From: Ecdyonurus torrentis
Taxonomy: Eukaryota; Arthropoda; Insecta; Ephemeroptera; Heptageniidae
DNA: 64,000 nucleotides
Assembly: GCA_949318235.1 (NCBI GenBank)
Contig: OX439128.1
Span: 50,716,491-50,780,490 of the forward strand
Direction of reading: 5' to 3'
Shown here one piece after another: positions 1-11,977 of the stretch. The notes under the pieces were generated by a model. The model was given only the letters and a program-made list of their open reading frames with translations, was not told the origin of the DNA and ran no database searches. Every line of letters starts with the position of its first letter. Position 1 is the first letter of the stretch. Position numbers and translations under genes: made by a program.

Positions 1-1
1 C

Positions 2-145
2 CTTCAACTCAATGGAAAGGGGCTGATACTTCCTCTTCTTCTCAGCAACTGTAGTAACTACATGATTGTCCAGAGGAACAGCAACATCAATGATTATCGC
101 TGTTTGAGCTTGTCTGTCAAACAAAACCAAATCTGGCCTGTTTGT
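2..145 (-). pseudogene. 3' fragment of non-LTR retrotransposon (LINE) polyprotein
   Basis: Read on the minus strand, this stretch is open for 48 codons and begins TNRPDLVLFDRQAQTAIIID, followed by VAVPLDN and ending AEKKRKYQPLSIELK. The pattern NRPD(L/I)V..D......IDVAVP.D followed by a charged EK..KY..L segment is what I know from the region downstream of the reverse transcriptase in many invertebrate LINE polyproteins. The frame leaves the window at position 1. At its N-terminal side it runs straight into an (ATT)n microsatellite (146-172), so it looks like a fragment and not an intact element. No catalytic reverse-transcriptase motif lies inside the window. The family assignment is recognition from memory and the exact LINE clade is not determined. 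Confidence 0.65.
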
Positions 146-211
146 TATTATTATTATTATTATTATATTATATATATATAATTTGCCGTATAGGCAAAGT
201 ATAGTACCTTC

Positions 212-560
212 GTACTCTCCATAGGGTGGTTTCATTCATGTTAAAGTTGACGCTATAAGTGAGCGCTAAATAACATAGGCCAAGTATGGGAAAATGACTC
301 ATCTTGCCAGTTAAAAAATACTTTGCCTTCGCAATATTTTTGAGAGCATTGATGCTGTTAACAGGTTAAATTAGTTTTTCAAGTATATGCAAGAAAAATA
401 TTAATAACAAGAAAAATAGCTAATTTTCCACAGAAAATAACCAAAAACTACGTTTGTTTTATGCTGAGCAATGTTATAATATTCAATGCTGAAGAAGAGC
501 ATCGAAAAGCATTCAGAATGACGTCATGCGCACACACCCTTTATAGAGTATAGAGAGTAC
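212..560 (+). repeat. MITE family E, copy E1
   Basis: This copy shares long stretches with 52902-53220 and with the reverse complement of 58851-59500. Examples are the core 'atatttttgagagcattgat', the 'aacaggttaaattagtttt' block, the 'atgctgagcaatgttat' block and a terminal 'atgacgtcat'. The ends are inverted: GTACTCTCCATAGGGTGG on the left, and CACACCCTTTATAGAG...AGTAC on the right. It is non-coding, so it looks like a non-autonomous DNA element. The outer boundaries are uncertain by about 10 bp. Confidence 0.7.
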
Positions 561-1591
561 CTTTATAAATAAAAAAAATGTAAATGCATAATTTTTTTTA
601 TACATTTATGCATTTAGAGTTTTTTTTTCTTTTTTTTTTCTGAGTATATGTCCTTCTTTTATAATATTATTTTGCAATGATATGGCTTTTAATTTTAAAT
701 ATACTTTTAGGAAGGAAAAAAATACAATATTTATTCACATAATATAAAATAAAATGATATATCAACTCTGTTATGATTCATAACGCAATATATTACCATA
801 AAGTAATTTATAAAATATTATCATGTTATCTACTGCACTATGATATTATTATTTCCTGATAAAACTCACCCTTAAAAAAAAAGTACGATGGGCTTATTTT
901 TGAAACTCTCACAAAATTTTTGCTATAAAATTGGGACCTTGGTAGCAGGGCCTGGCTGGCACCACCAGGATCCGACTGGCATTAATGTGTGTGTGGGGGG
1001 GGGGGGGGGGGGGCTCCAATGTCAAGGAGGGACATACATTTCTTCGTAAACATAGGAATTTATTTAAAGTGAGTCTAAATACTAGCATTGTTTCAAAAAA
1101 AGGCCCCAGCTACGAGGTGTAAGAGGGCCCAACTGGGACTTGCCAACTGTCAAACTGGCCATACTTGGTACCATTAATAATCGTCATCATGTCTATGGAC
1201 TAAATAAAAATGAAATAATAATAAGATTGAAAGGGCGAGGTTTTGAAAACATGTCTGGCTTTTGCCCACTCTTACACCCAACATAATTTCTATATATAAC
1301 CACATCCAAATTGAATGGAAGATTTTTAGCAACTCAATAACCTTATTGGAGGGAGAAAAAGTGATTTTGGTCCCCTTTTTTATTATTATTATTTTTTTTT
1401 AGATTATATTTGTGTACAAATTCCATGTTTAGATATTATGCGCTGACAAAACTTTTTTATGGACCATCAAAAATGAATCTATGTTTATAAATGTTACAAT
1501 ATTCTCTGAAAGAAGAATTAAAAATAATAATAATAATAAAACGTCAATACATACATATATGCAAGATATTGTTCCATGTGATAAGTAATTT

Positions 1592-1595
<4 letters not shown>
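561..1595. other. AT-rich intergenic sequence, no gene seen
   Basis: This stretch holds poly-A/T runs, a (G)n run near 996-1012 and a GC-richer patch at 930-1170 ('ggcctggctggcaccaccag'; 'cttgccaactgtcaaactgg'). The patch may be part of an unrecognised repeat. I see no coding sequence. Confidence 0.5.

Positions 1596-1667
<72 letters not shown>
1596..1667. repeat. (TA)n microsatellite
   Basis: Uninterrupted TA dinucleotides over about 72 bp. The YIYIYI reading frame over it is an artefact. Confidence 0.95.
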
Positions 1668-1668
<1 letters not shown>

Positions 1669-2679
1669 TTTTCAGCGATAGAAAATGAAACGATATAAAA
1701 AAAAATGAATAATTACATTAGCTATAGGTCATATATAAATTTTAATTAAATAATAATAAAAAAAAACTTTATACTATATATATTAATTATTATTTCTGAA
1801 ACATGCGATATTATAATTTAATTAAAATAACTAGTAATTTCTAATTAGATGCTCTAATTTAATGAGAAGGTAATAAAATTATATATACAATGTTTATATA
1901 TAGTAAATATTTTTATACAAGAGCTCAATAAAATAACTGGTTAAACTATAAATTTAAACAAGCTGTTCATATAAAATAAAAGAATTCAATAATGTTAAAG
2001 AGATGAGTTGATTTTTATCATCTCTCTACAGTTTGAATATTTAATGAAAGACGAAAGAAAAAGAAAGAAGTTTATTAAAACATGAAAGTTTTTTTTTTCT
2101 TGATGCCGTGAGTTACCACAACTTTTTTGTTCTGCAAGTGCAAAAAGAATTTTGTAAAAAAAAAAAAAAAAAAAAAATTGAAACGTTTTACTTGACTTCT
2201 CTTTTTTATTGTGCTCGACTTTTAATCAAGCAAGGAGGATAAAGTAACGAGAGTAATGAGAGATGTTCGCAATGAAAATGTTTCTTTTAGTCCCTCTCTT
2301 ATACAACTCTTCAGAATTTATTTTCACTTAAATTAATCTGGGTGTTATTTAATCTTCTGCTTTTAAATATATCAATATTATGTTATTTATTTATTTTTAT
2401 TTAACACATTTGATTAAATTTAAATGTGTGTAGAATTTCTGCATTGTATAAGCATAAAGTTGTTAATTTTTTTGTAATATATTTTTTTTATTGATTAATC
2501 GTTTAATAATTAAATTTAATATCACAATATTCAATCAATATTGATTTAAAAAATGACAATCAGTCAATATGTATTGCATATTTTACATTTTTTTTAAAAG
2601 TAAATTTTTTCAACCTTGTTTGACCTGTGTGTACTCGCATATGAGAAAACTATAAAAATTAATGAAAATGCGTGTTCCC

Positions 2680-3234
2680 CAGTGGCGTAACTACCAGGGG
2701 GGAAGAGGGGGGAGTTCCCCCGGGCCCGTTGACTTCTGGGGGCCCGTCGGCTTCTGGGGGGGCCCGTTGATGCTTGGCGCAAAAAAAAAAAAAAAAAAAA
2801 AAATTGGTAATACTAAATTTTATGTTGAAAAACAGTATTTGAAAATATGCATTTTGTGACAGAGGGTATTAACATTAATTACATTTTTTAACTGTCACCA
2901 CCTCTTCTAATTAAATTTTCTATAAATGTCTTCTTCAAATATCATATGTATTTTTTCTATTTATAGCAAAAATTAATTATTGACAAAGATTAAAATCATG
3001 TATGATAGGCCATTTTAACGTTTTTTTTTTTTTTTTTTTTTTTCCTTTCTTCATGTTAGTGACACTTTTTAATTTTCATTATAAAAAATAGCTTAAAAAT
3101 TCAGTGCCACGCCCCCTTTTTCCAAATTTTTCGCCTGCGGCGGGCATCCCCCCCTCCTCCCCGGCACTGTCCTCCTTTCGGGGAGCCCGTGACAGATTTC
3201 CCCCCCTGGCCAAATTTTTTAAGTTACGCCACTG
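2680..3234. mobile_element. hAT-like MITE, 555 bp, with 8-bp target-site duplication
   Basis: The left end is CAGTGGCGTAACT and the right end is its exact inverted partner AGTTACGCCACTG. The element is flanked on both sides by GTGTTCCC (2672-2679 and 3235-3242), an 8-bp target-site duplication as left by hAT-superfamily transposases. The interior has GC-rich ends, with (G)n and 'cgcctgcggcgggc', around an AT-rich middle, and no transposase frame. It shares terminal and subterminal motifs with the 1.5-kb element at 29340-30863. Confidence 0.88.
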
Positions 3235-3379
3235 GTGTTCCCTTATACATAGATAACAATTGATAGCCTAATATTTACATATGTTTTAGCTTAAAACATT
3301 TATTAACTTTTTGTAATATATGAAATCATTCATTACATTGTTCTTAAACTTAAAAAAAAAGTTAATAATTTAAAATTAA

Positions 3380-3637
3380 AGACATAGAAAATTTGAGCAC
3401 AAAAAACTAGTCTAATATCCTAACATAATCGGGTAGATGCGGGTTTATGACGTCATTATGTTCCACACGCGAGGAAACAGGCAAACTGTGACGTCATAAA
3501 CACGCATCTGCCATTTCGTGAATGGGAAATAAATTAGAAATCAATGACTCCGGCCAAATCAACGTTGATATTTAAGTATAATTATGTAAGGATATATGTT
3601 TTTTGTTCAAGGTGAACTATACGGTGTTCTACACCTT
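3380..3637 (+). repeat. MITE family C, copy C1 (left arm internally deleted)
   Basis: Flanked by TAA on both sides (3377-3379, 3638-3640). It ends in GTGTTCTACACCTT, matching the termini of copies at 39308 and 54041. It shares 'tttatgacgtca', 'aataaattagaaatcaatga' and 'caaatcaacgttgat' with them. Compared with C3, most of the left arm between 'atatcctaacata' and 'gatgcgggtttatgacgtca' is missing. It contains two TGACGTCA octamers. Confidence 0.8.
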
Positions 3638-3640
3638 TAA

Positions 3641-4980
3641 TAACATAATTGATATTAAAATGTTAAAAAATATACCATAATATAGATTAATTATTCTATA
3701 TATTATGTAATTGAGTTCATAATATACAATGTAATAAAATAAAATATTTTAAAATATATATTTAACACTTATCTTAATTTAGATTTAACATTGTAAAACA
3801 TAGCTCTTTTTTTTTTTAAATTAATATATTTTATGAATATATCTCACTTCATTTAAATATTATGCAAATTACATGTCCAATTTAATTATACTTAAAAGCA
3901 TTTTTATTTTACATAATATATATATTTTTATATTTCTTATCTATATTAAATTTTAATCAAATATACAGATGGTATAAAAAGGAACAGATTTATAGTTGCA
4001 TACTTAAATAACACGAACAAACGACAAAAAAAAAAAAAAAAGTATTCGTGACCTATGAGTATATTATTGATTTAACGTAATAAACTATAACAAAAATTAA
4101 TAAATCTATTTGTAATAAGAGTTTAAATTACTAACGAGTGACTTGCAATATAACAAAACTTTTTGTTTGCAATGTTATAATACATACTGTACTATATAAA
4201 AGTATGTATATAAAGCTTATACTTTTAAAGAGCATTTACATTGTAATGTAAATATATAAAGTGAATAAATTATATAAACCAAAGTGAAAAATTTAAATAA
4301 AAACTTTGTAATAAAAGTTTTCACAATATAATGCAAATTGGTGTTGTAACTATATATTATCTATATTTAACTTTTCTTTTAAATGTTATTTATTTATAAG
4401 TTTATATTATAGTGTTCAATAATTATTTAAACTAAATTTTAACATCTATAAATTATAAGCTGTAAAAATATAAGTTATATACAAATTTTTTTTTCAAGTT
4501 TTTCATTACTGAACACTGAATTAAATTATTTGTTATTTTTTCTTTTAAGTATTTAATTAAAAAATAATAATTTTTTTAAGGAGAACCAAGCAGGTATAAG
4601 GTATGGCGATAATAATAATAATTCGGCAAGGCCTTTTTAAATTATTATTATTAGATCACAAATACCTCTAATGTTTGACAATTATGTACCGTTCTAAACC
4701 TTGAATTATAGGAATTTAAAATTTTAAGTCCAGAAGCCTATGTCAATTTCACCCCACCCCCCCTTATTTCAATGATGACCTAGAGCTAGAGTACTTCAGA
4801 AATATAACCCTTCTAGAGTATACTTTATGAGACTATGACTCTATACTCTATGATGACCTACTAGACAACTTCTATCAATGGAAGTTGACATAATAGGATT
4901 GCCTTATAATATAATGATTCCAAATTTGATGCAAACAGACGATCGAAATCTGGATTAGAATATGATCATGGCATAAATAT
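3641..4980. other. AT-rich intergenic sequence, no gene seen
   Basis: Long AT-rich stretch with short poly-A/T runs and 'ataataataataatt' tracts. I found neither a reading frame with coding character nor a repeat family shared with the rest of the window. Confidence 0.5.
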
Positions 4981-5338
4981 ATGAATGAATGAATGAATGA
5001 ATGAATGAATGAATGAATGAATGAATGAATGAATGAATGAATGAATGAATGAATGAATGAATGAATGAATGAATGAATGAATGAATGAATGAATGAATGA
5101 ATGAATGAATGAATGAATGAATGAATGAATGAATGAATGAATGAATGAATGAATGAATGAATGAATGAATGAATGAATGAATGAATGAATGAATGAATGA
5201 ATGAATGAATGAATGAATGAATGAATGAATGAATGAATGAATGAATGAATGAATGAATGAATGAATGAATGAATGAATGAATGAATGAATGAATGAATGA
5301 ATGAATGAATGAATGAATGAATGAATGAATGAATGAAT
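4981..5338. repeat. (ATGA)n tetranucleotide array, about 358 bp
   Basis: About 89 tandem copies of ATGA with no interruption visible by eye. The minus-strand frame of repeated FIHS residues that spans it is a by-product of the repeat, not a gene. Confidence 0.97.
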
Positions 5339-5428
5339 TATTGATCGAAGATTTTACATAACATAATACGTAATTACGTATAGATCTTGCCAAAAAGACA
5401 TCAACAAAACAACTTAATAATATAATTG

Positions 5429-5443
5429 TTTATTAAATTTATT
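5429..5443 (-). promoter_or_regulatory. Two overlapping-region poly(A) signals for the candidate terminal exon
   Basis: On the minus strand AATAAA occurs at 5443-5438 and again at 5434-5429, about 70-80 bp after the stop codon of the candidate exon. That is a plausible 3'-UTR length, but AATAAA is common in DNA this AT-rich. Confidence 0.35.
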
Positions 5444-5510
5444 TCAAAGAGTTCATTTTTTTCTACATGTACAATGTCATAAAATAAACAGAGATCAACT
5501 TAACTTCACC

Positions 5511-5726
5511 TCACAGAAATAAATTTTCACATGACAAGTCAATAAAATTTATATGTGTAAGATTAAAGTTTGATGAAAACATTCTCAATAATGATGAGTC
5601 TTTTAAGTCTGCAATGTAAAAATCAAACATCTTCATATTAGAAAAATGACTGCACCTTGTTTTTATACCCATAGCAATCCGGTAAGTAAATTCCAGAGGT
5701 ATGTTGTAAGTAATTCCACGACCCAT
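5511..5726 (-). CDS. Candidate 3'-terminal exon of an unidentified minus-strand gene
   Basis: The minus strand shows the layout of a last exon. A CT-rich polypyrimidine tract of about 20 nt and 'tgttatatag' immediately precede position 5726. A 71-codon open frame follows, beginning MGRGITYNIPLEFTYRIAMG and ending in FIDLSCENLFL and TGA. Within 85 bp downstream lie two AATAAA hexamers. Codon third positions are mixed, not pure A/T, and the sequence is not low complexity, unlike nearly every other frame in the intergenic DNA. I do not recognise the protein. The segment near its C-terminus (SLLRMFSSNFNLTHINFIDL) is faintly leucine-rich. A possible upstream exon on the same strand, (CT)nCAG then TATTTGGGGCGAGC at about 5843 down to 5778, would join in another phase and give a short different C-terminus. 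The real frame is therefore not settled, and the initiating ATG need not be a start codon. Confidence 0.35.
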   Translation of the reverse strand: MGRGITYNIPLEFTYRIAMGIKTRCSHFSNMKMFDFYIADLKDSSLLRMFSSNFNLTHINFIDLSCENLFL

Positions 5727-5841
5727 CTATATAACAAGAGAGAGAGAGAGAAAAGAAGCTATAAAGAACACACATAGTTTGGGTCTTTCTGACTGAAGTT
5801 TGAGTGGTGTACGACAAGGTACTTTAGCTCGCCCCAAATAC

Positions 5842-6151
<310 letters not shown>

Positions 6152-7369
6152 TGTGTTTGAATCGATCCCTTTTTCTTGTTCCTCTTCTCTCTCTCTCTCC
6201 ACTGTATACCGCACTAGCAAGTCCAAGCAGTACTGTAATACTGTACATACAACTAGCGTACTAGCTGTGTTGAATTCTTTTGTACATTACATACACTTAC
6301 ATAATATAATACTCATACATACCACGTTCATGCACTATTGAGAAACAAAAAGCCGCTAGCAAAACGAAGTTCACCTAATCCTACCAACAAATGTTCAACA
6401 ATGTTCTGCTTCTTTCTTGTTCTTTTATTTACACTGTTTTGTGTTGTCAAGTAAAAACAGCTTTATCTGAATAAACATAGTCTATATACCACTAACATCA
6501 CTGGCTTATAAATAAAATAATAAAATAAAATCATCTTCACATGAACCTCGCATGTTTCCGATATACACACTCAACAGAGATTTATATACGAACTTTTTTA
6601 TTTATATATTTACAAAAACAATACAAATTGATTTAGCGCATGCAAATAGTATGTTTTCTCTATAGGTAAACTTTAAAAGTCACGGAGAAAATTGATAACA
6701 AAAAAATGTATAGTAATAATATAAGACCTTCGTATAATTTATATTTTAGTGAAAGTTTATTATGTAGTGTTTCCGATTGCAATTTTATCTTGCATCAGAA
6801 TTTTTTTTAACTTTTGTTTTTTTATCGTTATAGAAATTCAATTATAACAATTTTTTGTATACCTGATTTATACCAGCAGCGAATTCTGCTCACAATCATG
6901 AAAACATTGTTATGTACACACGATTGTGTTAATATTTTACCATTTGAATTAAGTGCCTTGTTTTTTCTCATAATAATAACAGTGCAAATTTATAGCGCAA
7001 ATTTTGAGTCATTAAAATATATTCATAATAATAATAATAGGCAATTTTATTTCATATTCTAAAAGACGATATTATCCAGTATCCTGAATCGACAGATTAC
7101 ACGAATTTCTATTTTTGAGTTCATTAAGTATTTTTAAATAATTTTTAAAAGTAGTGAAATGACTTCAAAGGCTGCAACTTTTTCCTATGCATAATTTGCT
7201 GCCCGTGACGTCATTTTTCAATTTTTAAAAATAATTAAAGTTTGTGACCTCAAAAATCGAAAAATCGACCTCAGAAATATAAATCGATTCAGGAAAATGT
7301 CCTCTTTTAGAATATAAAATAAAACTACCTCCTAAATTATTGTTTTGCAGCCTGCTTGCTCTTTGTGTG
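6152..7369. other. AT-rich intergenic sequence, no gene seen
   Basis: Unique-looking AT-rich DNA with one TGACGTCA octamer at 7206-7213. The longest non-repetitive frame (6814-7062, plus strand, 82 codons) has no recognisable motif and is rich in AT-driven residues. Confidence 0.5.
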
Positions 7370-7537
7370 TATTGACTAATAAAGGAACAACTGTTTTAAC
7401 GTCGACTATAAGCGATTTTGCTCACATCCGCTTCCGTTTCAACGTTCTGCGCATGCGTAGTAAGTAGAAACGGAAGCGGATGTGACTGAAATCGCTTTTA
7501 GTCGGCTTCAAAACAGTTGTTCCTTTATTAATCAATA
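7370..7537. repeat. MITE family B, copy B1 (near-perfect 168-bp palindrome)
   Basis: The left half TATTGACTAATAAAGG...GAACAACTG and the right half CAGTTGTTCC...TTATTAATCAATA are inverted copies. The inner arms carry 'catccgcttccgtttc' and 'gaaacggaagcggatg' around a centre with GCGCATGCG. The flanking TA pair is compatible with a TA target duplication. A second copy lies at 43027-43179. Confidence 0.85.
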
Positions 7538-7567
7538 CTGTATACTGCACGTACATCAGTTCAGTAA

Positions 7568-7699
7568 TTTTACTAAAAAATGAATTTTATTGACTTATAG
7601 CCATTCAATGCTATCAGATGAAGACTTCAGTTGACGCAAAACTCTATCTAAATAAATGTTATTTTCATATCCCAATTGAAATTCAATTTTTAGTAAAAT
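7568..7699. repeat. MITE family I, copy I1
   Basis: Terminal inverted repeats TTACTAAAAAATGAATTTTA and its partner AATTCAATTTTTAGTAAA enclose a centre with 'cttcagttgacgcaaaactc'. Relatives lie at about 25330-25433 and 31692-31815. Confidence 0.6.
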
Positions 7700-7974
7700 G
7701 ACCGTACTTGTTATATATCAGACAAATCAAATCAAAACTTTTTTTTATCTTAATATAACTTTGGTTTGTAATTGATAATATCAGCAATCGTTAACACAAA
7801 TAATAATCTGTCGTAAATATTTTCTAATAACAAATTAATTTGCATGTTAATGATATAATTATATATCTTTTTGAATCCTCAGAGTCAGCAATAAAAATTG
7901 ATAAAAGCAATTAAATTAAAAAAGAATAAATTAAGAAATAAACCAATTTTGTTGATCGAAATCTCTCCCCTTTG

Positions 7975-7975
<1 letters not shown>

Positions 7976-8025
<50 letters not shown>
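7976..8025. repeat. (CT)n microsatellite
   Basis: About 50 bp of CT repeats, grading into CCCTCCC. Confidence 0.95.
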
Positions 8026-8028
<3 letters not shown>

Positions 8029-8922
8029 CCAAGTCCGCAAGAAAAAAAAAGCAATTTCATCACTACTGAATTTATTTCTCGTTTTTTATAATATTTTTTT
8101 AAGACAATGTTGATTAAAAAATGTCAAGAGATTAATTTCATCCCTTTCAAGAGCTATTCAGAAAATTTATTAAAATAAAATCAACATTACTAAATATTTA
8201 TATATAGCATTATATAATGGTATGTTCAAACGGCGTAATATTTTCATAATCCTCGAGGTAAAATATATCAACGTCTGTATTTCGTAATCGTTTTCAAAAG
8301 TTGGTATGATTTGTTTGATATAAATAAATGTATTAAATTTATATAATATATAAATTTATTGCACATTGTGAATAGACCATAAATCACAATAAAAATTAAA
8401 AGTTTATTAAAATGAAAAGGTATAAAATTTCATTTATTTTAAACAATCTAAACTGTATATAACAAAATAATTTAATGAGTTAAACTTTTATTAATTACAA
8501 TATAAATATAGCTCTCTTATTATTTATATAATAATACTAAAATAATTTTCTAACATTCAAATAATAATATATACTGTAGTATTTATTTACCTTAATAAAA
8601 TTAATTATTTTTTGTATACTTATGAAACATGATATTTTAATAATGATATTTAAAGGTTTCTCATAATATGAAAAGATATTTAATATTATTTTTATGTTAT
8701 ATATTTATACAATATGAATATAAAGAGCTGTAGATTGATGTATGTAGGAATTAATATCGATTAGCATGATATAAACTTATATACATATGAAGTTGGGTTA
8801 TTGCCCGAGGGGGATTTTCGTATTGAGGTTGGTCCCTTGTGTGAGTGAGGTTCTATATACCATAGGAAAAGCAGGCAAGGTGTATGTGTGGTGTGCGTGA
8901 GCAAACGTTCAATATAATATAT
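8026..8922. other. AT-rich intergenic sequence, nothing recognised
   Basis: AT-rich sequence with no shared repeat or coding signal that I could identify. Confidence 0.5.
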
Positions 8923-8928
8923 AGAGAG

Positions 8929-9012
<84 letters not shown>
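8923..9012. repeat. (GA)n microsatellite
   Basis: About 90 bp of GA with one early phase slip ('gaggaga'). A shorter (GA)n follows at about 9129-9154. Confidence 0.95.
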
Positions 9013-9016
<4 letters not shown>

Positions 9017-9128
9017 AAGGGAGGATGACTGTAGCACTGTTTGATTGTACACACAAAAGAGTAAAAGATGTGACTCGAATATAACCTTTGAAAGAAGAAA
9101 GTAAAGAAAAAAATAAATACAAGAAAAT

Positions 9129-9154
<26 letters not shown>

Positions 9155-9159
<5 letters not shown>

Positions 9160-11340
9160 AACAACATCAAATCTGTAACTATAAAGTAAAATAACGCGAG
9201 CAGTAATTTTAAAATAAAGACAAATGTTTGTTTTATGTTCAAGTATAAACTTTTAGCTTATTCTATATATTTTTATATTTATTATTATTATTTATTTTTT
9301 TAAAGAATTCTTTCTCTTTTTGTATCAAAAGAAAAGGTTTATTATATAATTGTATTTTATTGAAATAAAAATAAACTGAGCGTTTGGTATACAGTATTTG
9401 ATTTATAAAAACACACTATATTTATGAGTATCAAAAATTAAAATTTCGAGCCTAAATAAATAAACACAAAAATTCAAAAATTAAAACAAAACTTTCGGTT
9501 TTGATTTAAAAACAACTGTTTTTCTTTTTGCTTTATATTTATGTTATACGCTATCTAAAGGTTGTATACTATTGTAGGACTTTTTAAGGGTTGCACATGT
9601 TAATAATTTGATCGCAGGAAACAAATTATTTTTTCCCAAAAAATTGAAGAATCGGATTTTTTTTTTTTTTTTTTTTTTTTTAGTAACAAAGTAATAGAAA
9701 TTAATCTCCTTTTTCCAACGTGAAAATTTTATCATATGTCAATACTATGTCAAAAAATGTAGACACAAATTGTAAAATTATAAAAAAAACAAACAATAAT
9801 TAATAATAATATAAAAATAGATTCCATCTGAATAAGCAATATATTTTTTCCTATTTTATATACTTAAATTAGGACTTAATTTTTATATCATAGAGGCACA
9901 GATCATATAGGTATATTTTATAATAATGTTATAACTGTTGAAAGTTTAGATTTGTATAAATATACACGGATTTAATGTGCAATAAATTTAATTGCATGTA
10001 ATTTTTATTAAAAAATTATAAATTTTTAAGCAATAAAAATTGATTAAAACACGGACAAAAACAAAGAACTAAAAATAAATTATAGGCTCAAAACAACATG
10101 AGCAATATTATGAATTTTTATTATGCTGCACAACAAAACTGATATATTTTGTAGCATAATTATTTACTTATGCAATTCTTGCAATTATGCAATTTTGGAT
10201 TTTATAAATTACGTAAATTGTTTTACACGTATATGGAAAATACAATTGATCATTTTGTGAAAAAAATTTCTAATTAATTATATTGATTGAAATAATCATT
10301 CTATGTGCAACTGATTACAAATAAAATATTTAATTAAAATGATTTACTCTAAACGTCTTAATAACTTAAGCTTGTAACAACTGATAAGACATTTAAAAAA
10401 ACATACATTTAAATAATTTTATGATAAATATCAAATTGCCATGTGACATAATGTAATTTTGTGGTTAACTTGTAATCTTGAAATAATTTAATCTGTCGAC
10501 GAGATAAAAAAAAAAAAGTAATTTTTTCCCTTTCTTTTCTTGGCATGTCATATATTTCTTGTTACAAATCAGTTTAAATTTCTTGACATCGATGTACAAA
10601 TAAGATATTTGAGCCTGGTAGCTTTTCAAAGATTGTTCTTGCTTTACTTGCTTGGTTTATATATAAGCTGTCATCGATTATGCGTTGTCATATTTTTGCT
10701 TCTTCTTCTTTTTCCCATGAAGCAACAACAAAATTCTATATAAGCTTTTATTAACTCCCATCCCGTGCTTTCTGCCGTTTATATATAAAAATTGTCTGTT
10801 TTTGACAGGTGTTCTATGTCAACGCGAGAGAGAGAGAGAGAGAGAATCTTTTTATCTATCTTGTTTCATCGTGCAAGAAATTACTTTTATTACATTTTTT
10901 TTATATACATAAAAAATGTTTGTGTGTTTTTAAATAAATTTAAATTTTATTGAATTAAATAAATAATTTTTTTAGACATTGAATTCAATTTATGAACAAA
11001 AAATAATAATAATAATAAAAACTCTAAAATCATCTGTATGCAGCTGTTATAAATTTTTTATTGGACTTTTATTATTTTATTCAAGATTATTAAATGAACA
11101 GGTAAGACAAATAATAGCTTACCAAAATAAATTTTAATAAAATATTAAATAAATTGGAATATAACGTACAACATAGGAAATGTGAATAAAAATAAATTAG
11201 TAGGACAAAATTAGGTAATAGCTTTTGTTTGATAAAATATATTTTTTGCAAAGTTGACATGCTAATTAATTTGTATATTTTTTGTTTAAAAAATTGTGAT
11301 AACAGACAAAATATAATCATAATATAGTGTTGTTAATTTA
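9155..11340. other. AT-rich intergenic sequence upstream of the AUTS2-like gene
   Basis: Poly-T at 9658-9680, a short (GA)n at 10826-10846 and AT-rich filler. The frames at 10540-10743 and 11090-11320 have no recognisable motif and an AT-driven composition. I see no gene here. Confidence 0.5.
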
Positions 11341-11977
11341 ATCGAGCCGAAAAAACACACGTTCGTTCGTAAAGTGCCACTCCTCCCTTCTCCCCTAACC
11401 GCCCGCAGCAATTTCCCACCCTCTTTGCCTCCAGCTGATAGACCCTCTCCTAACATACGAAAATAACCGAAGTTAGCCGAGCCTCTCCCATGTGATGAGC
11501 CGAAGGCGAGAAGACAGCAGCAGTTTTTGTATGCATGTGTTTTGTTGCTACGCCAACTGTGATATGGATATCTTCACGATGTTGGCCTTTTCTATAAGTA
11601 GACATGAGTGTAATTTATCTGTGAATATATAAAGATTTATATTTAGTAAAATATAGCATTAGAAAATAATTAAAAGTGTGTGTAATGTTGTAAATAGTTA
11701 GGTTGTTGTGAACGGGCGCATGAATACCCCGGCCATCTTAGCTTTGTGGGAGCGATGCTGGTGCGCCTCCGCCATTTGAAACAAACCATTGATGTGCTAC
11801 TGCTGTGTGTAAAAAGCCGATTGCAACTGTTAACTATTTTAGTTATTTTCTTACCTTATTAGTGTCTTTATTAAGTGATAATTAAAGTAAGTGATTAGTA
11901 GAAATGTCAAGGATTATTATAAAGTGAAAATCAATTGTGTGTGTGGTAAGGTAAAATAGAAATGAGATAAAATAGTC
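11341..11977 (+). promoter_or_regulatory. AUTS2: Probable promoter and 5' leader of the AUTS2-like gene
   Basis: Base composition changes sharply at about 11341, from AT-only DNA to mixed, CpG-containing sequence ('atcgagccg', 'cgttcgttcg', 'ccgcccgcagc', 'gccgaaggcgag'). A second GC-rich patch lies at 11710-11780. Two GCCAT cores resembling YY1 sites occur at 11732-11739 (GCCATCTT) and 11771-11776 (GCCATT). No clear TATA box is seen, so a dispersed CpG-type promoter is likely. An in-frame TGA at 11963-11965 shows that the coding frame does not extend upstream of 11978. The transcription start, and any 5'-UTR intron, cannot be placed from sequence alone. Confidence 0.6.
11720..11779 (+). promoter_or_regulatory. 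Upstream ORF in the 5' leader, 19 codons
   Basis: ATG at 11720 opens a frame reading MNTPAILALWERCWCASAI and ends at TGA 11777-11779, about 200 bp before the main start. A minimal ATG-AGA-TAA lies at 11962-11970, just upstream of the main ATG. Both would matter for translation only if they are inside the transcript, which is not known. Confidence 0.35.

Noticed and set aside
1491..1688. Frames of YIYIYI (also at 29226-29513 and 61224-61409)
   Set aside because: Translations of (TA)n microsatellites.
2594..2859. Gly/Pro-rich frames on both strands
   Set aside because: They lie in the GC-rich end of the hAT-like MITE, which has terminal repeats and an 8-bp duplication.
4875..5393. 172-codon minus-strand frame of repeated FIHS
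   Set aside because: Direct translation of the (ATGA)n array, with no non-repetitive domain on either side.
10540..10743. 67-codon hydrophobic frame resembling a membrane segment
   Set aside because: Leu/Phe/Ile content follows from T-rich DNA. There are no splice or poly(A) context and no known motif.
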